Assembly: GCA_002862965.1 (NCBI GenBank)
Contig: PKCW01000098.1
Coordinates: 1 to 7,839, forward strand
Direction: 5' to 3'
From: Pseudomonadota bacterium
Lineage (GTDB): Bacteria; Pseudomonadota; Gammaproteobacteria; UBA5335
DNA length: 7,839 nt
Shown: positions 1 through 6,872 of the stretch, piece after piece
Numbering within the stretch: position 1 is the stretch's first letter
How the letters are laid out: every line of letters begins with the position of its first letter
Made by a program: the position numbers and the translations under genes
The notes under the pieces: model-generated
The model's database searches: none
Told to the model about the DNA's origin: nothing
The model's input: only the letters and a program-made list of their open reading frames with translations

Positions 1-3
1 ATC

Positions 4-411
4 TTGGCAAAATTAACGGCTGTCCGAAGCCGCAACGGCGAGGACGGGCCGAGCAAGGACGGCGTCTACCGTTTCCTCAATGGCGACGCTTACCAGCGCA
101 ATGTGACAGAGACCCGCGGGCGTCCCACGAAGCTACCTTCTCGTTTGCTTCAGACGGCGAACGCTGAGCGACGCAAGCTTGTCAAAAAGGCAGACAATGA
201 ATATTTGGTTGTGTGGTCGGACATCCATGCGGCAACCAAGAAGGCGCTCCGCGCCAAGGGGGCGATTAACAGGAACGCGAAGATGCCTTCTGTGGATTGG
301 TTGGCCCGTCTCGTGCGGTCAAAGACGGACGTGCGCGCGCGCCCTGGCAAGCGCCGCATCAACCGCACCAAGGAGCACGAGCGCAAGCGTTCGGGGCGCA
401 GCGACGACTGA
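4..411 (+). CDS. Hypothetical basic protein, possibly 5'-truncated by the window edge
   Basis: I do not recognise this protein. From the TTG at position 4 it is 135 residues. The frame is still open at position 1, so the true start may lie outside the window. It is very rich in Lys and Arg, especially at the C-terminus (RTKEHERKRSGRSDD), with no membrane segment or signal peptide. A central stretch (about residues 65-105, containing WSDIHAATKKALRAKG and PSVDWLARLVRS) looks helical and could bind DNA, but that is inference. The base composition is less GC-rich than the operon to the right, with AT-rich codons such as aaa, tta, aat and ttt that are rare there, so horizontal acquisition or a mobile-element origin is plausible. 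It runs convergently to ureA across about 600 bp without an intact gene. No catalytic motif is visible and no function is proposed. Confidence 0.55.
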   Translation: MAKLTAVRSRNGEDGPSKDGVYRFLNGDAYQRNVTETRGRPTKLPSRLLQTANAERRKLVKKADNEYLVVWSDIHAATKKALRAKGAINRNAKMPSVDWLARLVRSKTDVRARPGKRRINRTKEHERKRSGRSDD

Positions 412-1020
412 CGGCGCACCAAAGTCCACGATCCGGGATCCGCGCCGTCCAAAGTGCCGGCGACGCGGGTCCGGGTCGCCTCAGCGCAGATCCTCTTCGA
501 ACCAGGCGAAGGCTGCGGCCTCGTCGCGGAACGGCCGCGCGCCGTAGCCCGCACTCGGACTCGCCGTTTCGACGAAATCGTGGCTGTGGTCGCCGGGAGC
601 GACCAGGCCCGCCAAGCGCACGTCGCGCCATACCGCCTATCCCCGACCGGTCGATGCTCGCGCGGCGATCGTTCGTTGGATGCTGGCGACACGGGGCGCT
701 GCGGGCGCGTCGAGCGCAAAGCGCCCGATGCCGTGTGCGCGCCGGCCGCCTCCCCGCGGTCGGGAAGGCCGCTTCCCCGTCGAGGGTGCTCGGCGCGGTC
801 CCCGGTCGATGAGAGACAAACCGTTTTGCCGTGGCTGACGCATCGCCACGCCGTCGGCGTCGGGTGTTACGGTGGTGGCCGATCCCGTCGCTGCGCTCGC
901 CACTGTTGCGCCGATGCAGCCCGGAGCGCGGACGCTACGGCCCGTGAACCTGCGGCGTCTGGCGAGGCCATGCTGCGGCGACGCGCGAGCCCTGTGGACG
1001 CCGTCGGTCATCTCGTATCG
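412..1020. other. About 600 bp without a convincing intact gene, downstream of ureA
   Basis: This stretch separates two convergent genes. Open frames exist on both strands because GC-rich DNA has few stops, but their translations are Arg/Ala/Pro-rich strings without conserved motifs. In particular, no frame gives a UreB-like protein. The best minus-strand start after ureA (ATG at 1011) begins MTDGVHRARASPQHG and continues as an Arg-rich string. The only protein-like piece is the fragment at 481-636, listed separately. I see no intrinsic terminator (hairpin plus T-run) for either flanking gene. The simplest reading is decayed or rearranged DNA at an island border. Confidence 0.5.
481..636 (-). 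pseudogene. Short C-terminal protein-like fragment, no start codon
   Basis: On the minus strand, a frame just after an in-frame TAG (637-639) encodes 51 residues ending at TGA (481-483). The composition is unlike the random frames around it: it contains RLAGLVAPGDHSHDFVE and ends with RPFRDEAAAFAWFEEDLR. The pattern of a hydrophobic strand ending in VAPGD, then FRDEAAAFAWFEE before the stop, resembles the C-terminus of small STAS/SpoIIAA-like bacterial proteins (FRDxxxAxxWL). There is no ATG or GTG start giving a full domain, and upstream frames are interrupted, so it is read as a decayed remnant. The family resemblance is from memory and uncertain. A chance open frame is the alternative. Confidence 0.3.
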
Positions 1021-1323
1021 CTACACGATCGGATCGTGGACGGTCACCAGCTTGGTGCCGTCCGGGAAGGTCGCCTCCACCTGCACCTCGGGCAGCATCT
1101 CGGGGATGCCTTCCATCACCTGATCGCGCGTCAGCAAGCGGCGTCCCGCGTCCATCAGCTCGGCCACCGTGCGCCCGTCGCGCGCGCCTTCCAGAATCGC
1201 CGCGCTGATGTAGGCCACCGCCTCAGGGTAGTTCAGCTTGACGCCACGGGCGAGCCGGCGCTCGGCCACGAGCGCGGCGGTGAAGAGCAGCAGCTTGTCC
1301 TTTTCGCGGGGGGTGAGTTCCAT
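1021..1323 (-). CDS. ureA: Urease gamma subunit UreA
   Basis: This is the smallest structural subunit of nickel urease, which hydrolyses urea to ammonia and carbamate in the cytoplasm. The protein is 100 residues, the normal full length, and starts [20 protein letters not shown] as typical gamma subunits do. Family blocks are visible in order: [20 protein letters not shown] (21-40), the helix ending [16 protein letters not shown] (55-70), and the C-terminal [20 protein letters not shown] (71-90) followed by [11 protein letters not shown] good ribosome site (GGAGA at 1328-1332) precedes the ATG. It lies 77 nt after ureD. The gene is intact, but ureB and ureC, which usually follow within tens of bases, are not present downstream. 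UreA alone has no activity, so its use depends on beta and alpha subunits encoded elsewhere, or it is a leftover. Confidence 0.95.
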   Translation of the reverse strand: MELTPREKDKLLLFTAALVAERRLARGVKLNYPEAVAYISAAILEGARDGRTVAELMDAGRRLLTRDQVMEGIPEMLPEVQVEATFPDGTKLVTVHDPIV

Positions 1324-1400
1324 GGTGTCTCCGGTCGGTCGGGTCATGAAGCGGACCCCGCGATGCTCACCGAAGCCATGCCGGCTGGCAAGTCCGCGGC

Positions 1401-2279
1401 TCAGGTCGCCCAGATGCGTGGGGGATGCGCTGCGCGCCCCAGCACTGCCGGCCGCGCGAGGGTCCAGGCGTGGACGAACAGGGCGCGGGCCTCGGCGGCG
1501 CTCGGACCGCGGTAACGCAGCACGAGCACGCGCGGCAGGCGGCTCACGCCCCAATGCGCCGGGTCCGCCGCCTGCGCCAGCGCCGCGCGCAGGCGGTCGG
1601 TGAGTTCGGCCGGGGCATCGAGCGCCAGCCAGGTGCCGACGACGGGCTGACCCGCCAGTCCCCACGGCGCGGCCAGAAGGTTCTCCCCGCCGGCATAGCG
1701 TCCGCGCTCGATGAACAGCGGTGCGTCCGCCTCCCACAACTCCAGTGCGATCAAGCCCGCGCCGGTCTCGAAGCGCTCGGCGCAGTGCGGACGGCCGAGG
1801 CAGGCGATTTCCCAGCCCAGAAAGCCGGCGCCGGGCGCGAGCGCGACGCGCGTGCAGGAGCGCAAGCGCGCGCCCGAGTAGAGAATCGTTTCCTGCGGCA
1901 GCCATTCCAGCGCGGCGCCCGCGGCGATCTGCAAATCCTGCCGCTGTTCGGCGGTGGGCCCGGCGCTGCGATAGACCTTGGCGGCGGCGGGGGTGGTGAT
2001 GAGCGCTTGCGTGCCGGGGGCGAGGGTGGCGGTGAGGTGCAGGCAGTCGCCGCCCACCACGCCGCCAGGCGGATGCAGCAGGGTGACCTGACAGACCGCC
2101 GGGCCTTCGGGATAGAACGGCCGCTGCACGGTCAAGGGGCCGCGGTGCCGCCGGTGGGCCAGCACGGTCGCCGCGCCGCGCCGCTCGAAGCCGAGCGACA
2201 GCTCGCCCAGCCAGCCGTCAGTCTCGCCTGCGGCTGCGGGTTCGGCATCTGCCCGCTCGGCCGGCAGCGGCTGGGTCAT
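1401..2279 (-). CDS. ureD: Urease accessory protein UreD
   Basis: UreD (UreH in Helicobacter) is the scaffold that binds apo-urease and, with UreF and UreG, allows nickel delivery to the active site. The 292-residue product has normal length for the family. Recognisable blocks are [13 protein letters not shown] (47-59), [12 protein letters not shown] (67-78), [11 protein letters not shown] (95-105), [14 protein letters not shown] (124-137) and the C-terminal [15 protein letters not shown] (276-290). The start chosen is the ATG at 2277-2279, because it gives the ATGA overlap with the stop of the upstream nickel permease, which implies translational coupling. An upstream in-frame extension is open but would run through the permease gene and is not UreD-like. 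Its partners ureE, ureF and ureG are not in the window. The order ureD-ureA matches proteobacterial ureDABC clusters, of which only the first two genes are seen. Confidence 0.93.
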   Translation of the reverse strand: MTQPLPAERADAEPAAAGETDGWLGELSLGFERRGAATVLAHRRHRGPLTVQRPFYPEGPAVCQVTLLHPPGGVVGGDCLHLTATLAPGTQALITTPAAAKVYRSAGPTAEQRQDLQIAAGAALEWLPQETILYSGARLRSCTRVALAPGAGFLGWEIACLGRPHCAERFETGAGLIALELWEADAPLFIERGRYAGGENLLAAPWGLAGQPVVGTWLALDAPAELTDRLRAALAQAADPAHWGVSRLPRVLVLRYRGPSAAEARALFVHAWTLARPAVLGRAAHPPRIWAT

Positions 2280-2941
2280 GCGCCGCCCTGCAGCCAGACG
2301 ACGCCCAGGGTCATGGCCGCCAGCGCCAGCGCGACGCGCAGGGCGAGCGCGAATTGTGGCCGGCGGGTCTGGAGCGTGCCCAGGCCGCTCCCCAGCAGGC
2401 CGCCGAAGATCAGCATCGCCACCAGCACGCCCGCGCCGAACGTCAGCAGATAGCCGAGCCCCGACCAGGGCGTCGTCGCGCCGGCCAGCGGCACCAGGGC
2501 CAGCAAGGACGCCGAACCCGCGGTGCCGTGCAGCAGGCCGACCGCGACCGCGCGACCGCCATGGTGGGCCGGAAGGCCGGCGACATGCAGATGCGCCGGG
2601 CCGTCGTGCCGATGCCAGCGGACCGGCGCCTCGCCCGCCAGCGCCGACCACAGGGCGCCGGTGCCGAGGACGATCAGCACCCAGCCGACGGCGTACTCCG
2701 CCCAGCCGGACAGCTGCGCGGGAATCGCCATGCCGCCCAGCAGGACCAAGGCCCCGATGCCGAGCAGCGCCGCGCCGTGGCCGAGCGCCCAGCGCGCGCA
2801 GAAGCCGAGCGCCGCCTTGCGCCCCGTGCCGGTGCGCGCCCGGTCCAGATTGGCCACCGCCAGGACATGGTCGGGATCCAGCGCATGCAGCAGGCCCAGG
2901 CCGAAACCCGTGGCCAGCAGCAGCGGCAGTTGCGTGCTCAT
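2276..2941 (-). CDS. UreH/NiCoT-like nickel permease, inner membrane
   Basis: This is a predicted inner-membrane transporter that probably imports Ni2+ for guanidine hydrolase and urease. The 221-residue protein is mostly hydrophobic, with about six membrane segments. The NiCoT-type HX4DH signature appears in the first helix as HALDPDH (H19, D24, H25), followed by RWALGH (50-55), which corresponds to the second family motif. A conserved-looking GLLHGTAGSASLLAL lies at 135-149. A His-rich hydrophilic loop at 110-127 (H110, H112, H117, H119, H126, H127) could bind metal. The ATG at 2939-2941 has a strong ribosome site (GAGGAG) lying over the end of gdmH, which stops 10 nt upstream. The 3' end overlaps ureD by ATGA. 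It resembles the UreH-type permeases found in urease clusters rather than HupE/UreJ. Substrate is inferred from motif and context. Confidence 0.82.
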   Translation of the reverse strand: MSTQLPLLLATGFGLGLLHALDPDHVLAVANLDRARTGTGRKAALGFCARWALGHGAALLGIGALVLLGGMAIPAQLSGWAEYAVGWVLIVLGTGALWSALAGEAPVRWHRHDGPAHLHVAGLPAHHGGRAVAVGLLHGTAGSASLLALVPLAGATTPWSGLGYLLTFGAGVLVAMLIFGGLLGSGLGTLQTRRPQFALALRVALALAAMTLGVVWLQGGA

Positions 2942-2951
2942 GGTGGACTCC

Positions 2952-4136
2952 TCAGGCGCCCCAGCCGCGGATGATGGGCCGGTGCGAGCCGAGTTTGCCA
3001 TAGGCGACGAGCGTTCCGAGCACGTCGACGATGGCGCGTGTGGCGAGCAGCGCGGTGATCTCGGATTGATCGTAGGGCGGGGAGACTTCCACCACCTCCA
3101 TGCCGCAGATGCCTTCCTTCGCGACCGCGCCCAGCAAATACAAAATCTCGCGTGGCAGGAAGCCACCGGGTTCGGGCCATCCGGTGCCAGGCACGAAGCC
3201 GCAGTCGACCGAGTCGATGTCGAACGACAGATAGACCGCGTCGGTGCCCTTCCAGGCGGTCTCGAGTGCGATCTCGGCAGTCTTCTCCAGGCCCAGCTCG
3301 GTGACGTCGTTCATGGTGAGGATGGTGGTGTCGCGCTTGCGTGCCTCCTTCACCGCCGGGCGCGGCACCTGCCAGCCGCCGATGCCGATCTGCACCAGAT
3401 TCTTCGCCGAGACATTGGGCAGGTTGGTGGCGTGGAACCAGGGCGTGGTGTGCATGCGCTCGTCGAGATCTTTCTCCTGGATGTCGGCGTGGCGGTCGAA
3501 ATGGATGATGCCGATCTTCTTGTCGGTGTGTTCGGCGATGCCGCGCACCGTGGCAAAGCCGATCGAGTGGTCGCCGCCGAGCACGATCGGCAGCGCGCCG
3601 GAGGCGAAAATGTGGCCGATGCCGCGACTGATCTGGTCGAAGGTCTTCTCGATGTTGGCGGGAATCACGAACACGTCGCCGGCGTCGCACAGATTCATCT
3701 GTTCGCGCAGATCGACGCCGAGCTCGTAGTTGTAGGGCGTGTACAGGGCGCTGATCTTGCGGATGCCCTGGGGCCCGAAGCGGGTGCCGGGGCGGTAGGT
3801 GGTGCCGCCGTCGAAGGGTACGCCGAGGATGGCGGCGTCGTACCGGCCGACCTCGCGGATGTTCTCGCAGAACGGCGCCTTCATGAAGGTGTTGATGCCG
3901 GCGAAATGCGGCAGCTCGCCGCGCACGAAGGTGGAGATCTCGCGGTCCTGCACGCTGTCGGCGGCGGTCAAGCCGTTGTCGAGACCGTGCTGGACGTGCG
4001 CCTTCCAGGCCGCATACGGCAGGTCTTTTTCCTTGTGCATGGATTTCCAGCCCTGCAACTGGGTCTTGTCGAAGCTGGGGTGGTGGTTCAGCCCGTGGCG
4101 CAATGGGCTCTGGACGGTCAGGGGTTTGAGCGGCAT
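2952..4136 (-). CDS. gdmH: Ureohydrolase, probable Ni-dependent guanidine hydrolase GdmH
   Basis: The predicted reaction is guanidinium + H2O to urea + ammonium in the cytoplasm. The 394-residue protein has the arginase/agmatinase fold signature: GGDHS with H190, the FDRHAD segment with D214, H216 and D218, and SFDIDSVD with D306 and D308, together the expected six ligands of a binuclear metal centre. It is longer than ordinary agmatinases (about 300 residues) because of a roughly 90-residue N-terminal extension, as in the cyanobacterial enzyme Sll1077 (GdmH). Deviations from classical agmatinase are FDRHAD instead of DAHxD, and PGTGWPEPGG (316-325) where agmatinases have GTGTPEPGG. INTFMKAPF at 81-89 may contribute the substrate-binding Thr. 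The start has AGGAG 8 nt upstream. It lies 39 nt after the ATPase gene, under a guanidine-I riboswitch and next to nickel and urease genes. Agmatinase or guanidinobutyrase is the alternative, but the riboswitch favours guanidine. Confidence 0.88.
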   Translation of the reverse strand: MPLKPLTVQSPLRHGLNHHPSFDKTQLQGWKSMHKEKDLPYAAWKAHVQHGLDNGLTAADSVQDREISTFVRGELPHFAGINTFMKAPFCENIREVGRYDAAILGVPFDGGTTYRPGTRFGPQGIRKISALYTPYNYELGVDLREQMNLCDAGDVFVIPANIEKTFDQISRGIGHIFASGALPIVLGGDHSIGFATVRGIAEHTDKKIGIIHFDRHADIQEKDLDERMHTTPWFHATNLPNVSAKNLVQIGIGGWQVPRPAVKEARKRDTTILTMNDVTELGLEKTAEIALETAWKGTDAVYLSFDIDSVDCGFVPGTGWPEPGGFLPREILYLLGAVAKEGICGMEVVEVSPPYDQSEITALLATRAIVDVLGTLVAYGKLGSHRPIIRGWGA

Positions 4137-4175
4137 GCAGCGGTCTCCTGTTTACGGTGCGGCGATGGGGCGGGT

Positions 4176-5033
4176 TCAGGGTGCGTGGCGGCGACGCGAG
4201 AGCTCGGCCAGGCGCTCGAGCTTGTCGAGGTCGTGCCGGACGCCCGAGGTGGCGCGGATGCGGTCCAGCACGATCTTTTTCCAGTGCAACAGCGCCGGGG
4301 CGAGCTTGAGATCGGGATGGCGGTCGCCGGGTGGCGGCAGGTCGGGCACATGGATGCCGTCGATGCGGCCAGGGTGCGGGGCGAGGATCACGATCCGGCT
4401 GGCGAGATAGACGGCTTCCTCGACGTCGTGGGTGACGAAGACGATGGTGCTGCGTTCGATTTCGAACAGCCGCAGGATCAGCTCGTGCATCACCTCGCGG
4501 GTCTGGGCATCGAGCGCGCCGAAGGGTTCGTCCATGAGCAGTACCCGCGGCTGGGCCATCAGTGCGCGGGCGATGGCCACCCGCTGGCGCATGCCCCCGG
4601 AGAGCTGGTTGGGGTAGTGGTTGCGGACCGCGTCCAGGCCCATCACGTCCAGCAGGGCATAGGCGCGTTCCACGGCCGCGGCCGCCTGTGACGCGCTGGC
4701 CTCCCCCGTGTGCACGCGCAGCCGGCGGCAGAAGCGCACGTTTTCCAGCACGGTGAGCCAGGGGTAGAGGCTGTAGTCCTGAAACACCACGGCGCGGTCC
4801 GGGCCGGGGCCGGTCACGGGCGCGCCGTCCAGCCGGATGCTGCCGCGGGTGGGGGATTCCAGACCGGCCATGAGCCGCAGCAGGGTCGACTTGCCGCAGC
4901 CGGAGGCGCCGACCAGGGCCAGGAATTCACCTTGTCCCACGTCCAGATCCACTGCCTGCAGCGCGGGCAGGGCTTGGCCTGGATAGGTCTTCTCCAGCGC
5001 CGCGATGCGGATGAGCGCAGGCGCGGTGTTCAT
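4176..5033 (-). CDS. ABC transporter ATPase, nitrate/sulfonate/taurine type (probable guanidine importer)
   Basis: This is the cytoplasmic ATP-hydrolysing subunit of the importer encoded with the next two upstream genes. The 285-residue protein carries every expected motif: Walker A GASGCGKST (42-50), Q-loop glutamine Q85 in FQDYSLYPW, signature LSGGMRQR (144-151), Walker B VLLMDEP with D168 and E169, D-loop GALDA, and switch histidine H202 in FVTHD. It belongs to the SsuB/TauB/NrtD-like group. A basic C-terminal tail of about 60 residues (LLHWKKIVLDRIR and following) extends beyond the core domain. The ATG at 5031-5033 overlaps the permease stop as ATGA, suggesting coupled translation. The substrate cannot be read from the ATPase itself. 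Guanidine is inferred from the riboswitch and the neighbouring guanidine hydrolase. Confidence 0.92.
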   Translation of the reverse strand: MNTAPALIRIAALEKTYPGQALPALQAVDLDVGQGEFLALVGASGCGKSTLLRLMAGLESPTRGSIRLDGAPVTGPGPDRAVVFQDYSLYPWLTVLENVRFCRRLRVHTGEASASQAAAAVERAYALLDVMGLDAVRNHYPNQLSGGMRQRVAIARALMAQPRVLLMDEPFGALDAQTREVMHELILRLFEIERSTIVFVTHDVEEAVYLASRIVILAPHPGRIDGIHVPDLPPPGDRHPDLKLAPALLHWKKIVLDRIRATSGVRHDLDKLERLAELSRRRHAP

Positions 5034-5827
5034 CGCGTGTGCAACCACGGAAAGGCGCGGCGGTGCATGAGCCGCAGGCCCTGATCCATCAGCAGGCCCA
5101 GCAGGCCGATCAGCAGGATGCCGACGAAGATCTTGTCGGTCTGCAGGAAGCGCTGCGCGCGCAGGATGGCGTAACCCAGCCCGGAATTGGCGGCCACCAG
5201 TTCGGCGACGACCAGATAGGTCCAGGCCCAGCCGAGCGTGACGCGCAGGGTATCGAGGATGTCCGGCAATGCGGACTTGAACACCACCAGTGCGATCAGT
5301 TCGCCCCGCGTCGCGCCCAGGGTCTGCGCCGCCTCGATCTGCGCCACGGGCACCTGACGGACGTTGTCCGAGACCATCAGCACCATCTGGAAATAGGTGC
5401 CGATGAAGATCAGCGCGACCTTGGCCGCTTCGCCGATGCCGACCCACAGCATCACCAGGGGCACGAAGGCCACCGCCGGCAGGTAGCGGGCAAATTCCAT
5501 CAAGGGTTCGAAGAAGGCCTGCACGGGCCGAAAGCTGCCGATGTAGACGCCGAGCGGCACGGCCATGGCCGCTGCCAGTGCAAAGCCGCTCAAGACCCGC
5601 CGGATGCTGATCTTGAGATCGGCGAGGAGATCCTCCTGCGCCGCCCAACGGACGGCCCGGCGCGCCACGGCATCCGGCGACGGCAGGAAGACCGGGTCCA
5701 CCAGGCCGCCGGCGGCGAGGCCCCACCAAGCGGCGAGGAAGGTCCCGAATCCCGCGCCGACCAGCGCGAGGTAGGCGCCCCGGCTCATCGGGCCGCGGAT
5801 GGCCCACCACGAGAGACGGCTCGCCAC
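5030..5827 (-). CDS. ABC transporter permease, SsuC/TauC/NrtB-like (probable guanidine importer)
   Basis: This is the inner-membrane channel subunit, presumably a homodimer paired with the ATPase. The 265-residue protein has about six hydrophobic spans (around 18-40, 80-98, 116-130, 135-155, 195-215 and 233-248). The cytoplasmic EAA loop that docks the ATPase is clear at 165-190 (EAAQTLGATRGELIALVVFK, then SALPDIL). The start taken is a GTG at 5825-5827, 2 nt after the stop of the binding-protein gene. The next candidate is the ATG at 5786-5788 (MSRGAYLAL), which would remove 13 residues and still leave the first membrane helix. Neither has a strong ribosome site, so translation may depend on coupling. 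Family members transport nitrate, taurine, sulfonates or related compounds. The guanidine assignment comes only from context. Confidence 0.9.
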   Translation of the reverse strand: MASRLSWWAIRGPMSRGAYLALVGAGFGTFLAAWWGLAAGGLVDPVFLPSPDAVARRAVRWAAQEDLLADLKISIRRVLSGFALAAAMAVPLGVYIGSFRPVQAFFEPLMEFARYLPAVAFVPLVMLWVGIGEAAKVALIFIGTYFQMVLMVSDNVRQVPVAQIEAAQTLGATRGELIALVVFKSALPDILDTLRVTLGWAWTYLVVAELVAANSGLGYAILRAQRFLQTDKIFVGILLIGLLGLLMDQGLRLMHRRAFPWLHTR

Positions 5828-5829
5828 GA

Positions 5830-6822
5830 TCAGGGACTCTTGGACGTGGCCGCCTCGCGCACCAGGCTGGGCTCGACGGCGGCAGCGAAGTCCACCTCGC
5901 CCTCGAGCAGCTTGTTTTCCTTCAGAAAGGTGGCGATGGTCGGTCCGACCCCGATCAGCGACTCGGGCCGCTGGGGTTCGCCGAGCGCGACGAGATTCTC
6001 CCGGGCGCCGAAAAAGCGGGTGCCGGACAGATAGGTCGCATACTCGGCCGGCGGCAGACCGACCACCTTGGCCATGATCTGCGCGGCCTGCTGCGGTTCC
6101 TTGGCAATGAAGTCCACGGTGTCGAACCAGGCGCGCACCATCGCCTGCAGGGTCGCCCGCTTGGCCGGATCGGCGAGGGCCGGCGCCCGCGCCACCAACA
6201 GATCCGGCACCAGCCCCGGCATGTCCTTGGAGGTGAAGAGCGCCCGGCCCTTGCCACTGGCCGCGATCTGGTTCACCCAGGGATTCCAGACCACGGCCGC
6301 CGGCACGCGGCCACCGATGAAGGCCGCCGCCGCGTCACCTGCGGCGATATTGACCACATTCACGTCGGCGGGCCGCATGCCGTTGCGCGCCAGCGCGGTG
6401 GCCAGCACGAAGTGGGAAATGCTGAACTGTTCCAGCGCGACTGATTTGCCCTTGAGATCGGCAAAGCTTTTGATCGACGGCGCCACCATCAAGGCGTCGT
6501 TGCCGGCCGAGTTGTCGTTGACCAGCACGACCTTGAGCGGCACGCCGGCCGCGAGCGGCGCCAGCGAGTCGCTCCAGGTCTGTGAGTTGGCGTCGAGCTG
6601 GCCAGCCGAGAACGCCTGGATGGAATCGGTGTAGTTGGGGAACCAGACCAGCTCCACCTCGGCGCCGTGGCGCTTGAAGTAGCCCTTTTCCTTGGCGACG
6701 TACCAGGCGACCCAGCCGGGCCAGTCGCTGACACCCACCTTCAGCGGGGCGGCTGTGGCGGTGAAAGCGGAAAGACTGAGAGCGAAGGCAAGGACGAAGG
6801 CGAGCAGGGGACGGCGAGGCAT
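5830..6822 (-). CDS. Periplasmic substrate-binding protein of the probable guanidine ABC importer (NMT1/SsuA-like)
   Basis: The 330-residue precursor has a classical signal peptide: MPRR, a hydrophobic core LLAFVLAFALSLSAF, and a cleavage region TATAA near residues 24-25. There is no lipobox Cys, so a soluble periplasmic protein is expected. The mature part begins PLKVGVSDWPGWVAWYVAKE, typical of the NMT1/THI5-like and SsuA/TauA binding proteins that capture small compounds for the adjacent permease. Other family-like segments are FSAGQLDANSQTWSD (71-85), the second-lobe stretch GGRVPAAVVWNPWVNQI (170-186) and a C-terminal FLKENKLL. The start is the ATG at 6820-6822, with GGAGG at 6830-6834. 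An upstream in-frame ATG at 6918 lies inside the riboswitch and is rejected. It is the first gene of the operon and directly downstream of the guanidine-I riboswitch, so guanidinium is the probable ligand. Confidence 0.92.
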   Translation of the reverse strand: MPRRPLLAFVLAFALSLSAFTATAAPLKVGVSDWPGWVAWYVAKEKGYFKRHGAEVELVWFPNYTDSIQAFSAGQLDANSQTWSDSLAPLAAGVPLKVVLVNDNSAGNDALMVAPSIKSFADLKGKSVALEQFSISHFVLATALARNGMRPADVNVVNIAAGDAAAAFIGGRVPAAVVWNPWVNQIAASGKGRALFTSKDMPGLVPDLLVARAPALADPAKRATLQAMVRAWFDTVDFIAKEPQQAAQIMAKVVGLPPAEYATYLSGTRFFGARENLVALGEPQRPESLIGVGPTIATFLKENKLLEGEVDFAAAVEPSLVREAATSKSP

Positions 6823-6872
6823 GTCGGATCCTCCGGTGGAGTAAACACATACGCGCGAGAGGGCCATTCGGT
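6823..6872 (-). promoter_or_regulatory. Riboswitch expression platform and ribosome site
   Basis: This stretch links the aptamer to the start codon. Right after the aptamer's GGGAG end, the RNA can fold a hairpin, GAGGACC-GAAT-GGCCCTC, with one mismatch. It has no following U-run, so it does not look like an intrinsic terminator. The ribosome site GGAGG (6830-6834) sits in CTCC-ACC-GGAG, a small self-complementary element, and its CACCGGAGG context repeats the aptamer's CACCGGCGG. Both suggest that guanidine may control ribosome access rather than termination, but this is inference from pairing by eye. Confidence 0.45.

Noticed and set aside
637..1011. Minus-strand frame starting 9 nt after the ureA stop, in the position of ureB
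   Set aside because: The translation (MTDGVHRARASPQHG and on) has none of the UreB features, such as an MIPGE-like start or a GSHYHFFE-like block, and reads as Arg-rich noise.
454..1515. Plus-strand open frame of 353 codons across the gene-poor stretch and ureA
   Set aside because: Its right half is antisense to ureA and its left half is Arg/Ala-rich without motifs. There is no ribosome site or family signal.
2952..4136. Annotation as agmatinase (SpeB)
   Set aside because: The fold family is the same, but the protein is about 90 residues longer, the active-site motifs deviate, and the guanidine-I riboswitch plus the nickel/urease context favour guanidine hydrolase. No polyamine gene is nearby.
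2523..4691. Very long plus-strand open frame (722 codons) across the nickel permease, gdmH and ATPase genes
   Set aside because: It is antisense to three genes with clear family motifs. Its translation has no recognisable domain and arises because GC-rich third positions suppress stops on the opposite strand.
6848..6872. Rho-independent terminator after the riboswitch aptamer
   Set aside because: The hairpin is plausible but has one mismatch and no U-run on its 3' side, so an intrinsic terminator cannot be supported.
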